Assembly: GCF_900497805.2 (NCBI RefSeq)
Contig: NW_020954719.1
Location: 7,097,729-7,161,728 of the forward strand
Origin: Vombatus ursinus
Taxonomy: Eukaryota > Chordata > Mammalia > Diprotodontia > Vombatidae
DNA: 64,000 bases
Reading direction: 5' to 3'
This document shows positions 10,960 through 22,765 of the stretch, piece after piece. Under the pieces are notes generated by a model that had not been told where the DNA came from, ran no database searches, and was given only the letters and a program-made list of their open reading frames with translations. The stretch's first letter is position 1; each line of letters opens with the position of its first letter. The position numbers were made by a program, and so were the translations under genes.

Positions 10960-11535
10960 ACTCTGAGACTCTACAATATTATCAATACACATATTACTCC
11001 TAAATCTATTTATCCAGACCTAAAATCTCTCTTCAGCTTCATTCACAGGTCAACGATTGCCTGTAGACCAGAGTGAAATTCATTTTCTTCTCCCCAAACA
11101 TTCCTTTCCTCCTAACTTTCCTGCTTTAATTAAAGATACCACCAGGTTCATAGCTTTGGAGTACTTCTTGACTCTTCTTTCTTTTCATTCCCCATGTCTA
11201 GCAAGTTGCCAAGTTCTGTCAGATCCACCCCCACAACATCTCTACCATCTGTCAGCTGCCTCAATTTACATAGCCATCACCTAAATTTATACCCTCATCA
11301 CCTCTTGTCTGGACTACTATAATAAGAGCCTATAATTGGTCTCCCTATTTCTAGACTATCCCCTCTCCAAAATATCTTATTCCCAGTTTCCAAAATAATC
11401 TTCTTAAGGTAAAATCTGACCGTGTCATTTTCTTGCTCAAAAACCTTCTGTGGCTCCCCATTGCCAAAAGGATAAAATACAATCTTTTTGACCTGGCACT
11501 TAATGCTCTCCATAAGCAATCTAATTTGGCTGGAA
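10960..11535 (+). mobile_element. L2 ORF2 fragment
   Basis: Plus-strand L2 downstream of the reverse transcriptase core: 'ctggactactataataagag' (LDYYN-type), 'cctattt', 'caaaataatcttctta', 'tctgaccgtgtcattt', 'tggctccccattgcc'. Diverged and without an intact frame. Confidence 0.8.
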
Positions 11536-11960
11536 CGTAGAGTGTGTAAGAGGAAGGCTGGAGCCATATTGTGAAGGGCTTTAAGTGCCCCAAAGGGGGT
11601 TTATGTTTTATCCTAGAGACAATAGGGAGTCACTGAAACTTTTGGGGCAAGGGAGTGACGTGGTCAGAGCTATGCTGTTAGAACGTTTGGTAGCTGTATA
11701 GAGGATGAATTAGAGAGGGGAGAGAATGGAAATCAAGGAGATGAGGAGGAAGTTATTGTAACAGCCCATGTGAGAAATTATAAGGGTCTGAACAAAGGGA
11801 ATTGTGGTATGAACAGAGAGATGTTGTGAAGGTAGAATTGACAAAATTTGGCAGCTAACTCTATTGGGTAGAGATGGAGAGAAAGAATGAAGAGCTGAGG
11901 AGGACCCTGGGCTTGCTAAACTGGATACCTGGAAAGGTGATTGGTCTTCTAAATCGAACT
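11536..11960 (-). mobile_element. L2 ORF2 fragment, opposite strand
   Basis: Purine-rich plus strand ('attgtgaagggctttaagtg', 'caatagggagtcactgaaac', 'gggagtgacgtggtcagagc') is the reverse complement of L2 ORF2. It abuts the plus-strand L2 at 11535, so two L2 pieces meet in opposite orientation. Confidence 0.75.
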
Positions 11961-11974
11961 CCTAGAAAATCATC

Positions 11975-12330
11975 TACTTTGCCTCAGTTTCCTCATCTAC
12001 TACTCACTTCTTAAATCCTTTTCAATCTTGACCCCATCACTCAATTGAAACAGCTGTCTCCAAGGTTAGCAAGGATCTCTTCACTGCTCAACATGATGAC
12101 TTTTAGGTAGGCTCTCTGCACCCTTGAGGAACACCTATTTACAGGGCAGGAGATGGATAATAAACTAGGAAGAAGGACTAAAAAGGAATGGGTCAAACAG
12201 GAGGTGAATCAGGAGAGAACAGAATCATGGGATGGAACCAAAAGGGTAAGAATACCCTGGAAGGTGGGAGTGGTCAACAATATTAAAAGCTACAGAGAAC
12301 TCAAGGAGGCATACAGCATTGATTCACTTC
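11975..12330. mobile_element. Short L2 pieces in both orientations
   Basis: A plus-strand L2 scrap (about 12010-12110, 'cagctgtctccaaggttagc') is followed by a minus-strand scrap (about 12190-12320, 'aggagagaacagaatcatgg', 'gtggtcaacaatattaaaag'). Limits are approximate. Confidence 0.55.
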
Positions 12331-12554
12331 AATATAGCTTCTCTGCCTCTGTGTTGGCCATGTAGATACAGAAGACAAGCCTGAGGGAAAAGAACCCCTG
12401 CCTCCTCTTATGCTTGCTTTTGTATTTAGGCCACCAGAAAGCTAAGTTATTAGTCCCCTGAGCCAATTAAGTCTGGAAGTCAGTTTTAATAATGTTTAAG
12501 GAAAACTAGCCTAGTCCACATGGCAGATATTGTCCCTACCATTACTCAGTCATA

Positions 12555-12850
12555 GTGCCTCCCCAATACCTGGATTCATTGCTGCTCCTGTGCCTGGGTT
12601 TATACTATCTCTCCTACTAGGAATACCCACTCCCTTTCTATCTAAATCCTCTCCATCCTTCTGGACCTAACCTTCCACATATGAGAAACTTTCTTAAATT
12701 ATAGCTAAACATCATCTCTACTTCTTGTTAATTCATACTTCATGGTTAGTTATAGGCTTACATGTGAATGTTATATAACCTCAGTTAGACTGCAAGCTCT
12801 CTGAAGGCAGGAATGACTCCTTGTATTTCCCATAATGCTGAATACAATAG
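12555..12850 (+). mobile_element. L2 3' region
   Basis: 'tcctactaggaatacccact', 'agttagactgcaagctctct', 'gaaggcaggaatgactcc': the pyrimidine-rich L2 3' part and terminus. Confidence 0.75.
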
Positions 12851-13229
12851 GGTGGGGGAACCAGTGATTTCTTCAGTATGGAGAAATCCCAGTGTAGAAA
12901 TTCCTTCTACCAAGCAAAAGAGCAACTCATCTAATAATGTATGGTCTTAGAGAGGCAAATTAACTGTGGTCAAGCTACTATGTTTCAGAGACAGGTATCA
13001 TCTCTAACCTTTGGTAGTGGGTATTTCATAAACTTTGGGCAGGTCCCTTCACCTTAGTGGGTCTTGATTTAAAGACCCTGAAAACAAAGTCCTTGGTGCT
13101 ATTAAATGGTTCAACACCAGAAATTTATATGCTTTTATCAGTGGAAGTCACATTAAAGAAGAGGCATGACCATCTGCTTTGCTGCTGTACCCTAAGGACC
13201 TTGGGACTTTTCCATCTGATTTGCTACTG

Positions 13230-13350
13230 AAACTTTCCTAGACTGTGAGCTCCCTGAGAACAGGACTGTCTTACTTTTCTGTTTGTATTCCAAGCACTTA
13301 GTTACAGTGCTCTGCACGTAGTAAATGCTTACTAAATGCTTTAGTCATGT
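13230..13350 (+). mobile_element. L2 3' end
   Basis: 'tagactgtgagctccctgag', 'aacaggactgtctta', 'gcacgtagtaaatgcttact': canonical L2 terminus. Confidence 0.85.
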
Positions 13351-13469
13351 ATTCATTTTCCCATCCACAGAACGAGTGGGTTACACAAGACTCCTTCTAA
13401 AGACCCTTCCAATTCTTGATCTTTAATCCTATAGTCTTTCATTGATTCTGCAGCATTTTAATTGTTTAA

Positions 13470-14940
13470 TGTCCTCTCCTAGATACTTTCTCTCACTTTG
13501 GCTTCCTTGACACTGTTCACTCCTGGTTTTCCTTTTATGCCATCTTTCATGTGCTCCTTAAGTGTGGGTTTCCAAAGTTCTGTCCAGTTCTCTCCCTAAA
13601 CTCTCTTCCTTTGTGATCTCATGGCTTCTGTTATCATCTTTATACAGATAACTCCTAAATCTAGTACAGACTTCTCTCCTGAGTTCCAATACTACATCTC
13701 CAACTGACTACTAAATATTCCTACATGGCTATCCCAACCAGGCCCTCAAATACAACATGGCCAAAGGGAAATTCATCATCGTTTGCTTTAAATCTTCCCT
13801 ATCAAACTTCCTTATTTTGTTGAGGGCCCACCATCCTCCCAGTCACCCAATTTTGAAATCAGAGTCATCTTTAACTCTTTGCTTTTACTCAACCCCCATA
13901 TTTAACTGTTTGCCTAATTCTGTCAATCATACCTCCCTAATATATCTCCTATCCATTTCCCTTCTTTCTAATCACAGGGACACCAGTGTAGTTCAAGTCT
14001 TTCACTTAGACTATTGTAATAGTCTACTGGTCTCCCTGATTTCAGTTTCTCTCCTTGTTAGTTCATCCTTCATTCAGTTGCCAAAAACAATCTTCCTAGC
14101 ACACAAATCTGACCCTATCGATGACCACCCTCCTCAAAAACTTTATAGTTTCCTAGTGCCTATAGGATAAAAATAAAGAATTTTCATTCTGGCATTTAAG
14201 ACCTTTGCTTTCCCCACCCCCAGACAGGCTCCAATCTACCTCTATAACTTAATTTTACATTATCCCCCACTCTACATTTTATACATTCTAGCCAAATTGG
14301 ACCACTAGCTATCCCCTGATCTTGTCCTACCGTCTTCCACTTCCGAATATTTACTCAAGCTGGTCCCCCCTGCCTAGAATATAGTTTCTCTTCAACTCCA
14401 CGAATTGAAGGATTTGAAGCCTACCTCAAGTGTCACCTTCTCCATGAAAACTTCCCTGATTCCCTTGGTTGAAAATGATCTCTTGATCCTCTTGAGTTTT
14501 TCCCCTGAGTATTTTATCACACTGGAGTAGTGGAAAGAACATTGGACTTTTGAGTAGGGAGAAGCCCGCGTTTCAAACCCAACTAGTTATGTGAACACAA
14601 GCAAATCAAGTTCCCTGAGCTTCAGTTTCCCCATTTGCAAAATATAAATAATAATAATACCTACAGTACTTACCTCACAGGGTTGTTATGAGGATCAAAT
14701 GAGATAATGAATGTAAAGCCCTTAGAAAATGAAAGCACTATGTGTGAGTGTCAGCTCTATCCTTGCCTTGTGTTATGGGTATTTCTGTTCCTGCTTTATT
14801 AGATTGTAAGCTCCTAAATGCAAGGACTGTGTCCTTTTTCTTCTGTGTAACTTTGGCTCTAACACAGGAACCTCCTATAAGCTGTCTTACTAGCTCTTAA
14901 TTGACCCTTAATAAGTATCCTTTGAATTGAATTAAATTAG
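13470..14940 (+). mobile_element. L2 ORF2 and 3' end, split by a MIR
   Basis: This is the most complete L2 copy here. It covers the reverse-transcriptase half (about 13600-14170, with a 137-codon open stretch at 13757-14170 carrying LDYCNSLLVSL), the pyrimidine-rich connector and the 3' terminus ('tagattgtaagctcctaaat', about 14800). A MIR lies within it at 14523-14755. The frame is otherwise decayed. Confidence 0.85.
14523..14755 (+). mobile_element. MIR inserted in L2
   Basis: Full-length MIR layout: 'ggagtagtggaaagaacatt', 'ttcagtttccccatttgcaa', 'cctcacagggttgttatgag', 'aatgtaaagcccttag'. L2 sequence is present on both sides. Confidence 0.9.
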
Positions 14941-15224
14941 ATGCCTAATCATGATAGAATCTATTACCTCAGAGGTCACTCAATCTAACATCCCCAACAA
15001 ATGGTCATTAGGCAACTTGTTCTGGTTTGGGATAGCTAGTCTTCTGCAATGAATTGAAATTGCCAACCCTCTAATTCAGGATTAGTCCTTGTTCTTCTTT
15101 CAGGGATCGAGCAGAATAAATCAAATCCCTTTTCCACATAAGATGACTTCAAACACTTAATGATGACTATTATGCTCACTCTTTTCCTAAGCCTTTTCCT
15201 TAAATATTCCCAAAGCACACCACC

Positions 15225-15380
15225 TCTGGAAGGTAAGTGCTGTTACCAATTTTACAAATAAGGAAACTTTGACCCAGGTTGAGTGACTTATCTAGAGCCA
15301 CACAATCACCCAGCCAGTAGCATCTAAGGCAAGATTTGAACCCAGAACTTCTTAGTTCTCAAGTCCTAAGCTATGCCACA
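15225..15380 (-). mobile_element. MIR
   Basis: Minus-strand MIR: plus strand reads 'accaattttacaaataagga', 'gagccacaca', 'gatttgaacccagaacttct'. Confidence 0.85.
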
Positions 15381-15382
15381 GG

Positions 15383-15572
15383 GGATCTTAACCTGAGGTC
15401 TGTAAACTTATTTTTGTCATTATTTCAAAACATGCATTTCCCAATAGAACTCATTTTCTTTGTAATACTTTGTATTTTACTCTGTGCATTTGAGAACGTG
15501 ATTTAGAGTAGATGTCTGTAGACTTTACCAGACTGGCAGTGGTGACTATGAGACCAAAAAAAAGTTTATGGT
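15383..15572. mobile_element. hAT-like mini-element (MER-type)
   Basis: Starts 'gggatcttaacctgaggtct' and ends in a related inverted form ('tatgagaccaaaaaaaagtt'), with an AT-rich centre ('cctttg/ctttgtaatactttgt'). This matches a well-known class of mammalian hAT-derived non-autonomous elements, but the exact family is not recalled. Confidence 0.45.
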
Positions 15573-15579
15573 TGTGGTC

Positions 15580-15770
15580 CAGGAGAAAGAACAGTAGAGA
15601 CAACAGACCAGGGTTATGAAATTCAGTCCTGACACTTTCCAGCTTTGTGCCTTTGGAAAATCCACCTAATCTCTTTGTGCCTTTGTCTTGTCACCTGTAA
15701 AATGATATTGTTGTTACCAGCCTCACAGAGTTGTTATGCAACTCAAATAAGGTACTGGATGCAGAGCAGC
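15580..15770 (+). mobile_element. MIR
   Basis: 'ggagaaagaacagtagagac', 'agctttgtgcctttggaaaa', 'tgtcacctgtaaaatgatat', 'cctcacagagttgttatgca'. Confidence 0.85.
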
Positions 15771-15959
15771 ATTTCACAGCATCACCCTTAGCTGGAAGTG
15801 ATCCCTCCCTCACCCTGTGTCATATGACTTTGTACTATGCTGATCATATCCTGATTATCATATAGCTATTTGTGTGCAGTTCTCCATCAGAAACTGATTA
15901 TGATATTATCAGTAGAAATGACTTTAAAAAGTGGCATTTACATCTGCTTTGTCCCTGCA

Positions 15960-16200
15960 CCCTAAGGACTGTGGGATTTTTCCGTCTGACCTGAAACTGA
16001 AACCTTTATGTGTTATCTCCCCCATTACAATGTGAGCTCCTTGACAGCAGGGACTATCTGACTTTTCTGTTTGTATCCCCAGTGCTCCGTTCAGTGCTTG
16101 GTACATTCTTCCTGGGTTGTCAAATACTTGAGAACAGGGTATGTACCCCTGTATCACCCCTAGAGCCTAATACATGAGCTGATAGTCAACATTTGTTGAA
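15960..16200 (+). mobile_element. L2 3' ends (two scraps)
   Basis: Two consecutive terminus-like blocks: 'acaatgtgagctccttgaca' with 'cagggactatctgac' (about 16025-16110), and 'gtcaacatttgttgaatgaa' (about 16185-16210). Confidence 0.7.
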
Positions 16201-16299
16201 TGAATGTTGAATAGACCAAGTAATAGATGTCTTTGACCAAGGTCTGCAGGGACCAAATGCCCACAAGATGATCTGACACATCCTTTTCCCTCCAGAAAA

Positions 16300-17230
16300 T
16301 CAGTAAGTGAACAAGCCTTTATTAAGTGCTTTCTATGGCACTTTGGCACTATGCTCAGTTCTGGGGATACAAAGAAAGACAAAAATGGGCTCATGTTCTA
16401 ATAGAAGACGACAACATTCAAACAACTGTATACATACAAGATATGCATGTATAGATGGAAGGTAATCTCCAAAAGAAGGTGTTGGGGAAGGGGAAGGGGG
16501 TGGGGAAGACAGGGAGTGGGAAAGGCTTCCTACAGAAGGTTGTATTTGAGCTGAGTCTTAAAGGAAACCAAGAACACTAAAAGGCAGAGGTGATAGGGCC
16601 GAGCATTCTAGACATTCAGGACAGCCATCATAAAGATGAAGTGTCACGTATGGGGAACAGCAAGTAAACCAGTGTTACTGGATTATAGTGAGTGAGGAGG
16701 TGATGACATGCACTGTAGGAAAATCACTTTGGCATCTAAATGGGGGATGATAGAATCTGGAGAAGTTTGAAGAGGGCCAATTAGAAGGTTATTTGCTGCA
16801 ATAATCTAGGTGAAAGGTGAAGACAGTCTATACTAGTGTGGCAGCTGTGTGAATGGAAAGAAGGGGGAAGTACACAAGGATGAGAAGATAGAAATGATAA
16901 GATTTTACAAAAGATTGGATGAGTGCAAGTGAGGAGTCAAGAATGATGCCAGGGTTTTGAGCCTGAGCGACTGGGAGGATGACAGTTGGTGCCCTGGATA
17001 GTAATAGGAAAGTTGAGATGAGAAGAAAGATAATGAGTTCTATTTTGGACATGCTAAATTTGAGATGTCTATGGAATGTCTAGTTTGAGATGCCCCAAAG
17101 GCAGTTGGTGATATAGGACTAAAGCTTAGAGGAGAGACTAGGTATGGAAGTCATGAAAGAGAGATAAGAATCGAATATGTAAGAGCTGATGAAATCACCA
17201 ACCGAGGTAATATAGAGGAAGAAGAGAAGA
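16300..17230 (-). mobile_element. L2, minus strand, 3' end to reverse transcriptase
   Basis: Begins with the antisense terminus ('aagcctttattaagtgcttt', 'ttctggggatacaaagaaag') and continues into ORF2. The minus strand is open for 74 codons at 17052-16828 and carries SKIELIIF and VAQAQNPGIILDSSL, a clear L2 RT signature. It is diverged, with no full frame. Confidence 0.85.
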
Positions 17231-17564
17231 AGGTCTGGGAGGGATAAGATGGTTAGGAGATTCAAAACAGAGAATGCAGAAAATTTTTTTTAAAAAGGAA
17301 AAGGATTGAAAAAGGCCATCAGATCTTCCCAGGCTAGCCCCCACCACCCTAAGTTATGTTCATCTTTCCAATGGTCTCAGCTTTTAAGATACAAATAAAA
17401 TTAGTTCATGCCTAATTCTCCGAGTCTCTGCCTCTGACCAGTTTTCCTTTAGTTTAATATGACACTTGAACAAGCACTTTGCTGCCCCTGTGTGGCTCGT
17501 TGTGGAAGTAGGACAGAGCTATGGGGATCATGGTATTTAGATTGGGAAGTGTTCTTAGAAATCA

Positions 17565-17712
17565 TCTACTCCATGTCCATCATTTTACAAATGAGGAAAC
17601 TGAGGTGAAGTGACTTGGCTGAGATTCCACATATCCATAATAGTGGAACTGGGATTTGAACCCAAGTCTGTTAGTGCCAAATCAAGTGTTCTTTCCACTC
17701 AACCTTGCTACC
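17565..17712 (-). mobile_element. MIR
   Basis: 'cattttacaaatgaggaaac', 'gaagtgacttggctgag', 'gggatttgaacccaagtctg' on the plus strand. Confidence 0.85.
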
Positions 17713-17974
17713 TTTACTAGATCACTAGCCTCGGCAGTAACTTAGAGGTGATCCAGGGCTCCCCTGGGCAAGGGATTTTCTGTGGACACTTCAGTACGTT
17801 GGCGCTGGCTGCCCCATTGTTCCAGTCCAGTCAAAGAGGACAAGTTTGCCTGAGGCATACTGAGCAAGTCTATTCTTGAGAAGGGACTGTTGTTACAAAG
17901 TTGGTGCCCAAAACACTCAAAACAAATGTAAATGTTAATGGTCTTTTGGTGATAACAAAGTAATTTATTTAACT

Positions 17975-18150
17975 AATAATCGCTCACATTAAGAATAACT
18001 CACTGTAGGGCTTACAAAAGCTTTCAGCACAGTAACCCCATGAGGTAAGTAGTGAGAATATCATTGTCCCCATTTTACAGATGAGGAAACTGAGATTCAA
18101 AGAAGTTAGGTCACTCAGTATGTCTCTAGAACTAGAAATTAATCCTAGGA
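17975..18150 (-). mobile_element. MIR
   Basis: 'ccccatgaggtaagtagtga', 'cccattttacagatgaggaa' on the plus strand. Confidence 0.85.
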
Positions 18151-18159
18151 TGTTGGATC

Positions 18160-18320
18160 ATAAGATTTAGGAGGTAGAAGGACCCTTAACAAATAACCTG
18201 TTCAAATCTCATTTTATAGATGAGGAAGCTGAGACTCAGAGATGTAGTGACTTGCCCAAGGTTACACAGGAGAGCTAGGATTTCCAACAGATTCTCTTGG
18301 CTCCAAACCTAGTGCTCCTT
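18160..18320 (-). mobile_element. MIR/CORE-SINE
   Basis: 'ttttatagatgaggaagctg', 'gtgacttgcccaaggttaca' on the plus strand, preceded by the 'atcataagatttaggaggta' tail seen on Ther-type CORE-SINEs. Confidence 0.8.
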
Positions 18321-18720
18321 CCAGGTGCAGAGCTCTCAAATATATCATATTGTTTCTCCAGAAAAAAAAAATGCACTAAATATAAAGGAAAATATATTTA
18401 CTTCAGCATGGGGGTCCATAGCCTCCTTCTTTGCCACAATCACCCCTCCTCCCCACCAGGGCCACCTGCTTTGTCTTGTGGCTATGACCTTGGTAATGTA
18501 GCCCTACTCCCACTTCCCCCACCACCACCATATCTTCATGTAGCAGAGTCTTCATGACAGCAGCACCCTCTCGATGAAGAGAATTTGTAAGGGTACACAC
18601 TCTATGTAGATAAGTCCGGTCTAGGAGACAAATCTAAATAAAAGATTCCTCAGTCTGTCTCAGGCCACTAGTTGCCAGTCCAGGATCTTCCTTCCATCAC
18701 CTACCTTCTCTTTCTTATTC

Positions 18721-18870
18721 ATAGAATCATAGATTTAGAGCTGGAAGGGACCTTCAAGAGCATTAGGTCCAACCTCATTTTACAGATGAGGACACTTAAG
18801 TCCAGACAGGTTAAATTAATCACCCCAAGGTCACACACAGATTAAACAGCACAGCAAACCCAGGTCTTCT
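18721..18870 (-). mobile_element. MIR/CORE-SINE with long tail
   Basis: Plus strand: 'atagaatcatagatttagag', 'ctggaagggaccttcaagag', 'cattttacagatgaggacac', 'ccccaaggtcacacacagat'. Confidence 0.85.
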
Positions 18871-19084
18871 GTAGCTGTGCTCCTGCCTCAGTTTGAAAAG
18901 CATGTCCATATCTCTGCCAATCACAGCATCCCTTGCTCCCCGTGTTGATGATAGTTCATTTGACTGTGTGATATATTACAATTTCTCAACTCCCTCTCTT
19001 GTGTTTCTGCTTTTCCTGAATTCCTTTTCCTAGTTGCCTGAGCAGTACATCTTTGTGATATGTCAAAAGAGGGGCACGGATCAG

Positions 19085-19290
19085 GGACCTGCAGACTGAT
19101 ACCTGATACTAGGGACTGATCCTGGGCTCTGCTACCAACTAACAGTGTGACAGGTGACAAGTCATTTGACCTCTCTGAGGCTCAGGTTTCTCTCAAGTTT
19201 CTGCCTTGGGAGGGACTAGATTCAGGGATGAGAAAGTGGAATTTTCTAAGGTCCCTTCCAACTGTAATTTATAATTCTATCCTTTTAGGT
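19085..19290 (+). mobile_element. MIR/CORE-SINE with long tail
   Basis: Plus strand: 'ggctctgctaccaactaaca', 'caagtcatttgacctctctg', 'ctaaggtcccttccaactgt'. Mirrors the tail type seen at 18721. Confidence 0.75.
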
Positions 19291-19995
19291 GGTCCCTATA
19301 CCTACTCCTTCTTTAGGATGAGCTATGCCTTCAGGTGCCTCTGGCTACCAGTGAAGTAGCCCTTTCCTAATGCCCAAACTCAAACATTTTCTCTTTACCA
19401 TCTGTTCTTTCCTTGTCTTTTCTTCTCTCTACCAGTTGAGTTTCCCTTTGATCTGTAATTTTCTGGGACCCAAGGCCATTCTGTCTCTCCCAGAGGAGCC
19501 AGAAAAGTATCTCTTATAACACCATTAACAATCAAACCTTACCAATAATTATTCAGAGTAATTTAGCATGTATATAATAATGATAGCTTATACTTATTTA
19601 AGAATGGTAATAGTCTGTGGGTTCTATAAACAGTCAAGATCCTAGGAGTATGACTGGCTATCAATCAACCAGCACATTGCCCCTACTAGGTTATTTTATC
19701 ATTGTCCTGGGCCCTTATCTAGGAATAGTATACATCAGTTCATCTCTGACTCAGTTACCCCCTATTAGGAGCTGTTCCCCTTCCTTTTTCTTCATGTTTT
19801 TTCACTTACCTTCACTAAAAGTCATAATATAAATATACAGTTTAATTACATTAGCAAATGTATAATGCAAACAAAAGCATTAATTATTATAGGAAACAAA
19901 CTGCATATGCCATTGGATCCCTTTTAAGCTGAAATCCTTTCAGTCTTCTAGCCAAAGTGTGGAAGCAGGAGAGAGAACAACTTAAAAGTTTAGTG

Positions 19996-20198
19996 CAGGG
20001 GTGGGAAACCTGCAGCCTCCAGGCCACATATGGCCTTCTAGGTCCTTGCATGAGGCCTTTTGACTGAGTCCAAGTTTTATAGAACAAATCTTTTTATTAA
20101 GGGGATTTGTTCTGTGAAGTTTGGTTTCAGTCAAAGGGCCACACTTGAGGACCTAAAGGGCCACATGTGGCCTCGAGGCCGCATGTTCCCCTCCCCTG
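19996..20198. mobile_element. Palindromic hAT MITE, copy 1
   Basis: A 203-bp element with terminal inverted repeats CAGGGGTGGGAAACCTGC and its reverse form ...GCATGTTCCCCTCCCCTG. The interior is also nearly palindromic: GACTGAGTCCAAGTTTTATA against TGTGAAGTTTGGTTTCAGTC. Flanks GTTTAGTG and CTTTAGTT share TTTAGT, fitting a decayed 8-bp target duplication, as in hAT. It has no coding capacity. A second copy lies in FAM186B intron 2. Confidence 0.85.
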
Positions 20199-20639
20199 CT
20201 TTAGTTTCTTATGATTGATTTCTCTCCATCCTCTGCATGTGTAGCAGAAGCTATACACAGTTCATGACTGACTTAGAACACTTTGGAAACTCTGGTGATA
20301 CTCGTGGTCACAACTGCATGGGCCGACAGGACCTGGGAACTCTGCTATGGGGTCTGTTTTAGGCCCCTTCTCTGTTCCTGCTACTCCAGCACTGGAAGGG
20401 GGCGCTACTCAAATGCTCCATGGGTGCCTATCACAACTAGCATTAATCCAGGCAGGGGAACAGGCATGCCTATATGTCAGTCACATTTGCCATTTTCTCT
20501 CTCTCAATTACTCTCTTTCACCATAGGACATCTACACTGTCATGGTTGCCTCACAAGTCTGCCCATTCACTCCAAGTCCATGCCGAAGCAGCTGCCTGGC
20601 TCTGCCTGTGACTCTGTCCAGCTAGGAAATCTATCCAAA

Positions 20640-20800
20640 CCTTTTCCATATTTATATAGTGCTTCAGAGTCACTTTCTTTACAATAACCCACTTGAACAG
20701 GTATTATCACTGTTTTACAGATTTAAAAGTTGAGGTAATGAGAGATTAAGTTATTTACCTGTGGTCACATATGTCAAGATATTAGGAAACATCCTGTTTT
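20640..20800 (-). mobile_element. MIR
   Basis: 'atttatatagtgcttcagag', 'ggtattatcactgttttaca' on the plus strand. Diverged. Confidence 0.7.
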
Positions 20801-20879
20801 CCAGAGCTAAGTCCAGCAAGCAGGCTGTGCTCTGAGCTTGGCATAACAACAATCCTTTGCGTTCACCTCTAGATGATCT

Positions 20880-21420
20880 CACCCTCTGGCAAAATCACAT
20901 AATTATTGTACTGCTTTGACCAGTACCAGGTATTCTCTGAACTCAGACAAGCACCGGACAAGCTCTGGTCATGAAGCCCTGCTATGAATCAAATTTGTCA
21001 CATTGTTGCTGTTACCCCTCATTGTCAGGACTATAGCTCACTGCGCAGGCATTGGTGTAAGTATTGAGATCTCCCCACACTGCCTCAGGTTCCCTCACTA
21101 GGGGCAGGGCCTTGGCACATGTGTCTAATCTCCCTCTTTGCTTGTGAGCCATTTCCTTCGCTTTGAAATTAAACTTCTATTTGCTTCCTGACTCTCCTGT
21201 CTCTAGCCTGCTCGTTTGGCTCTGGCCATCCACAGGTTACACACCAGTTCAGTCTGGTTGACACATTGCTAGTAAGGGAAAAACCAGGACTTGAGCACCA
21301 ACCAACTTTAGAGTTTTTTCCATCCTTGCCTCTCTTGTAACTAAATAAGATGTCAGCACGATTGCACACCCCTGATCCCATACGTTGGCACTGGCCATGG
21401 TAGGCTATTTGGTTACACTA
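20880..21420 (+). mobile_element. Possible LTR-like remnant
   Basis: An ATTAAA signal with a following T/C-rich region (about 21165-21215) and downstream sequence resembling an R-U5 end suggest an old LTR. I find no clear termini or target duplication and no viral genes. The limits are guesses. Confidence 0.25.
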
Positions 21421-21597
21421 GGAACATTGGAGTCTAAACTGCAAATGGGTTTGTAGGGGCCATGGTGAGCAAGGTGGCAAATATTGGGTGACAAAGATTC
21501 CTTGAGATAATCCTGGAAAGGTAAGTATGAATGAATGCCTGATGATGATAAGAGCAGGAATAGGGAAAGGTGAGAAGAGTGGAAGAAGGGTACCTCT

Positions 21598-21607
21598 NNN
21601 NNNNNNN
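21598..21607. other. Assembly gap (10 N)
   Basis: Ten unknown bases, probably an arbitrary-length gap. Sequence on the two sides may not be truly adjacent. Confidence 1.
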
Positions 21608-21754
21608 GTCAATTCTGGAAATATTCCCTCCCTCCTCATCCCCTCCAGATTGAGCTTTCCCTTATAACAAAGAAAAACACGCAGAAATATCCATCCCAGT
21701 GACCATGCCTGGCAATATATACAACATATACAAAACAATTCACAATCCCCCAAA

Positions 21755-22765
21755 TCCTTCTCCCCACCTCATTTCCCAAGTTCACAATTTTGAAGTCATC
21801 TTCAACTCACCACTCTCACCCCCCTCACCCCATCATATTTGATCAATTGCCAATCTTGTCAAGTCTACCCCCACAGTTTCACTCATGTCCAAATCCTTCT
21901 TTCCATCCACACTGCTATCACTCTAATTCAGACCCTTATTACCTCTGGCCTAGATGACTTCAATAGCTTCTTAATTGGCCTGTCTACTTTTAGGAAGACC
22001 AACAGTCCCCTACTCAAGCCATCTTCCACAGAGCTTCCTTGCACATGGAACTCTGGTGGCTGACTAACTCTTACCTCTGGCATAAACCCATTTTTTTCAG
22101 GCTGATTACACACTGTTCTCCTTCCTGCATTTTATGTTCCAGCCAAGTTGGTCTATTTGCTATCCCCTCACTCCCACCCTCCTGCATATTAAAATTCCAT
22201 CTTCTGTCTTTGCATAGGCTGTCTCCACATGCCTCTCTGCCAAACAGAGTGCCTAGCTTTCTTCAAAACTCCACTTTATTGTTGAGTCATGTCCTACTCT
22301 TCATATACCCATTTTGGGATTTTCTTGGCAAAAATACTGCAGTGGTTTGCCATTTCCATCTCCAGCTCATTTTACAGTTGAGGAAACTGAGGCAAACAGG
22401 CTTAAGTGACTTACCCAGGGTCACACAACTAGTAAGTGTCTGAGGCTGGATTTGAACTCAGGTCTTCCTGACTACAGTCCTGCCACCCTTTCCACTACAC
22501 CACCTAGCTGCCCCAAACTCAGCTTAAGTATAATTTCTACCAAAAGCCTTTCCTGATCTCCCCATTTCCTAGCACTCCCTCGCATGTACATATTTTGCAT
22601 TTACTTTTTCACATAGATGTTGTTTCTCCTGAACAGAATATAAGTTCATTGAGATCAGACATTGGTTCCTTTTTTTATTATTATTATTATTATTCCCAGC
22701 ACTTAGCATAGTGACTAGCACATTAGCAGGTGCTTAATAAATGCTTGTTGAGTGAATGAATAAAC
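21755..22765 (+). mobile_element. L2, plus strand, split by a SINE
   Basis: ORF2 3' part and connector at 21755-22277 ('cctagatgacttcaatagct'), then the 3' terminus at 22514-22765 ('agaatataagttcattgaga', 'aggtgcttaataaatgcttg'). A SINE sits between them and the L2 rejoins across it. Confidence 0.85.
22278..22513 (-). mobile_element. RTE/BovB-tailed CORE-SINE inside L2
   Basis: Complete copy. On the minus strand it runs from GGGGCAGCTAGGTGGTGTAG through 'ggatttgaactc' (antisense) to the RTE-like tail '..catgactcaacaa'. Similar flanks (AAAACTCCA and CAAACTCAG) are a possible target duplication. Confidence 0.9.

Noticed and set aside
16300-17230. Purine-rich block that might be a host exon cluster
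   Set aside because: The minus strand shows the L2 RT peptide (VAQAQNPGIILDSSL), and the same sequence recurs at 11536, 40660, 47225 and 58480.
20880-21420. Confident ERV LTR call
   Set aside because: Only an ATTAAA and a vague R-U5 look support it, with no termini or target duplication. Kept as a low-confidence feature.
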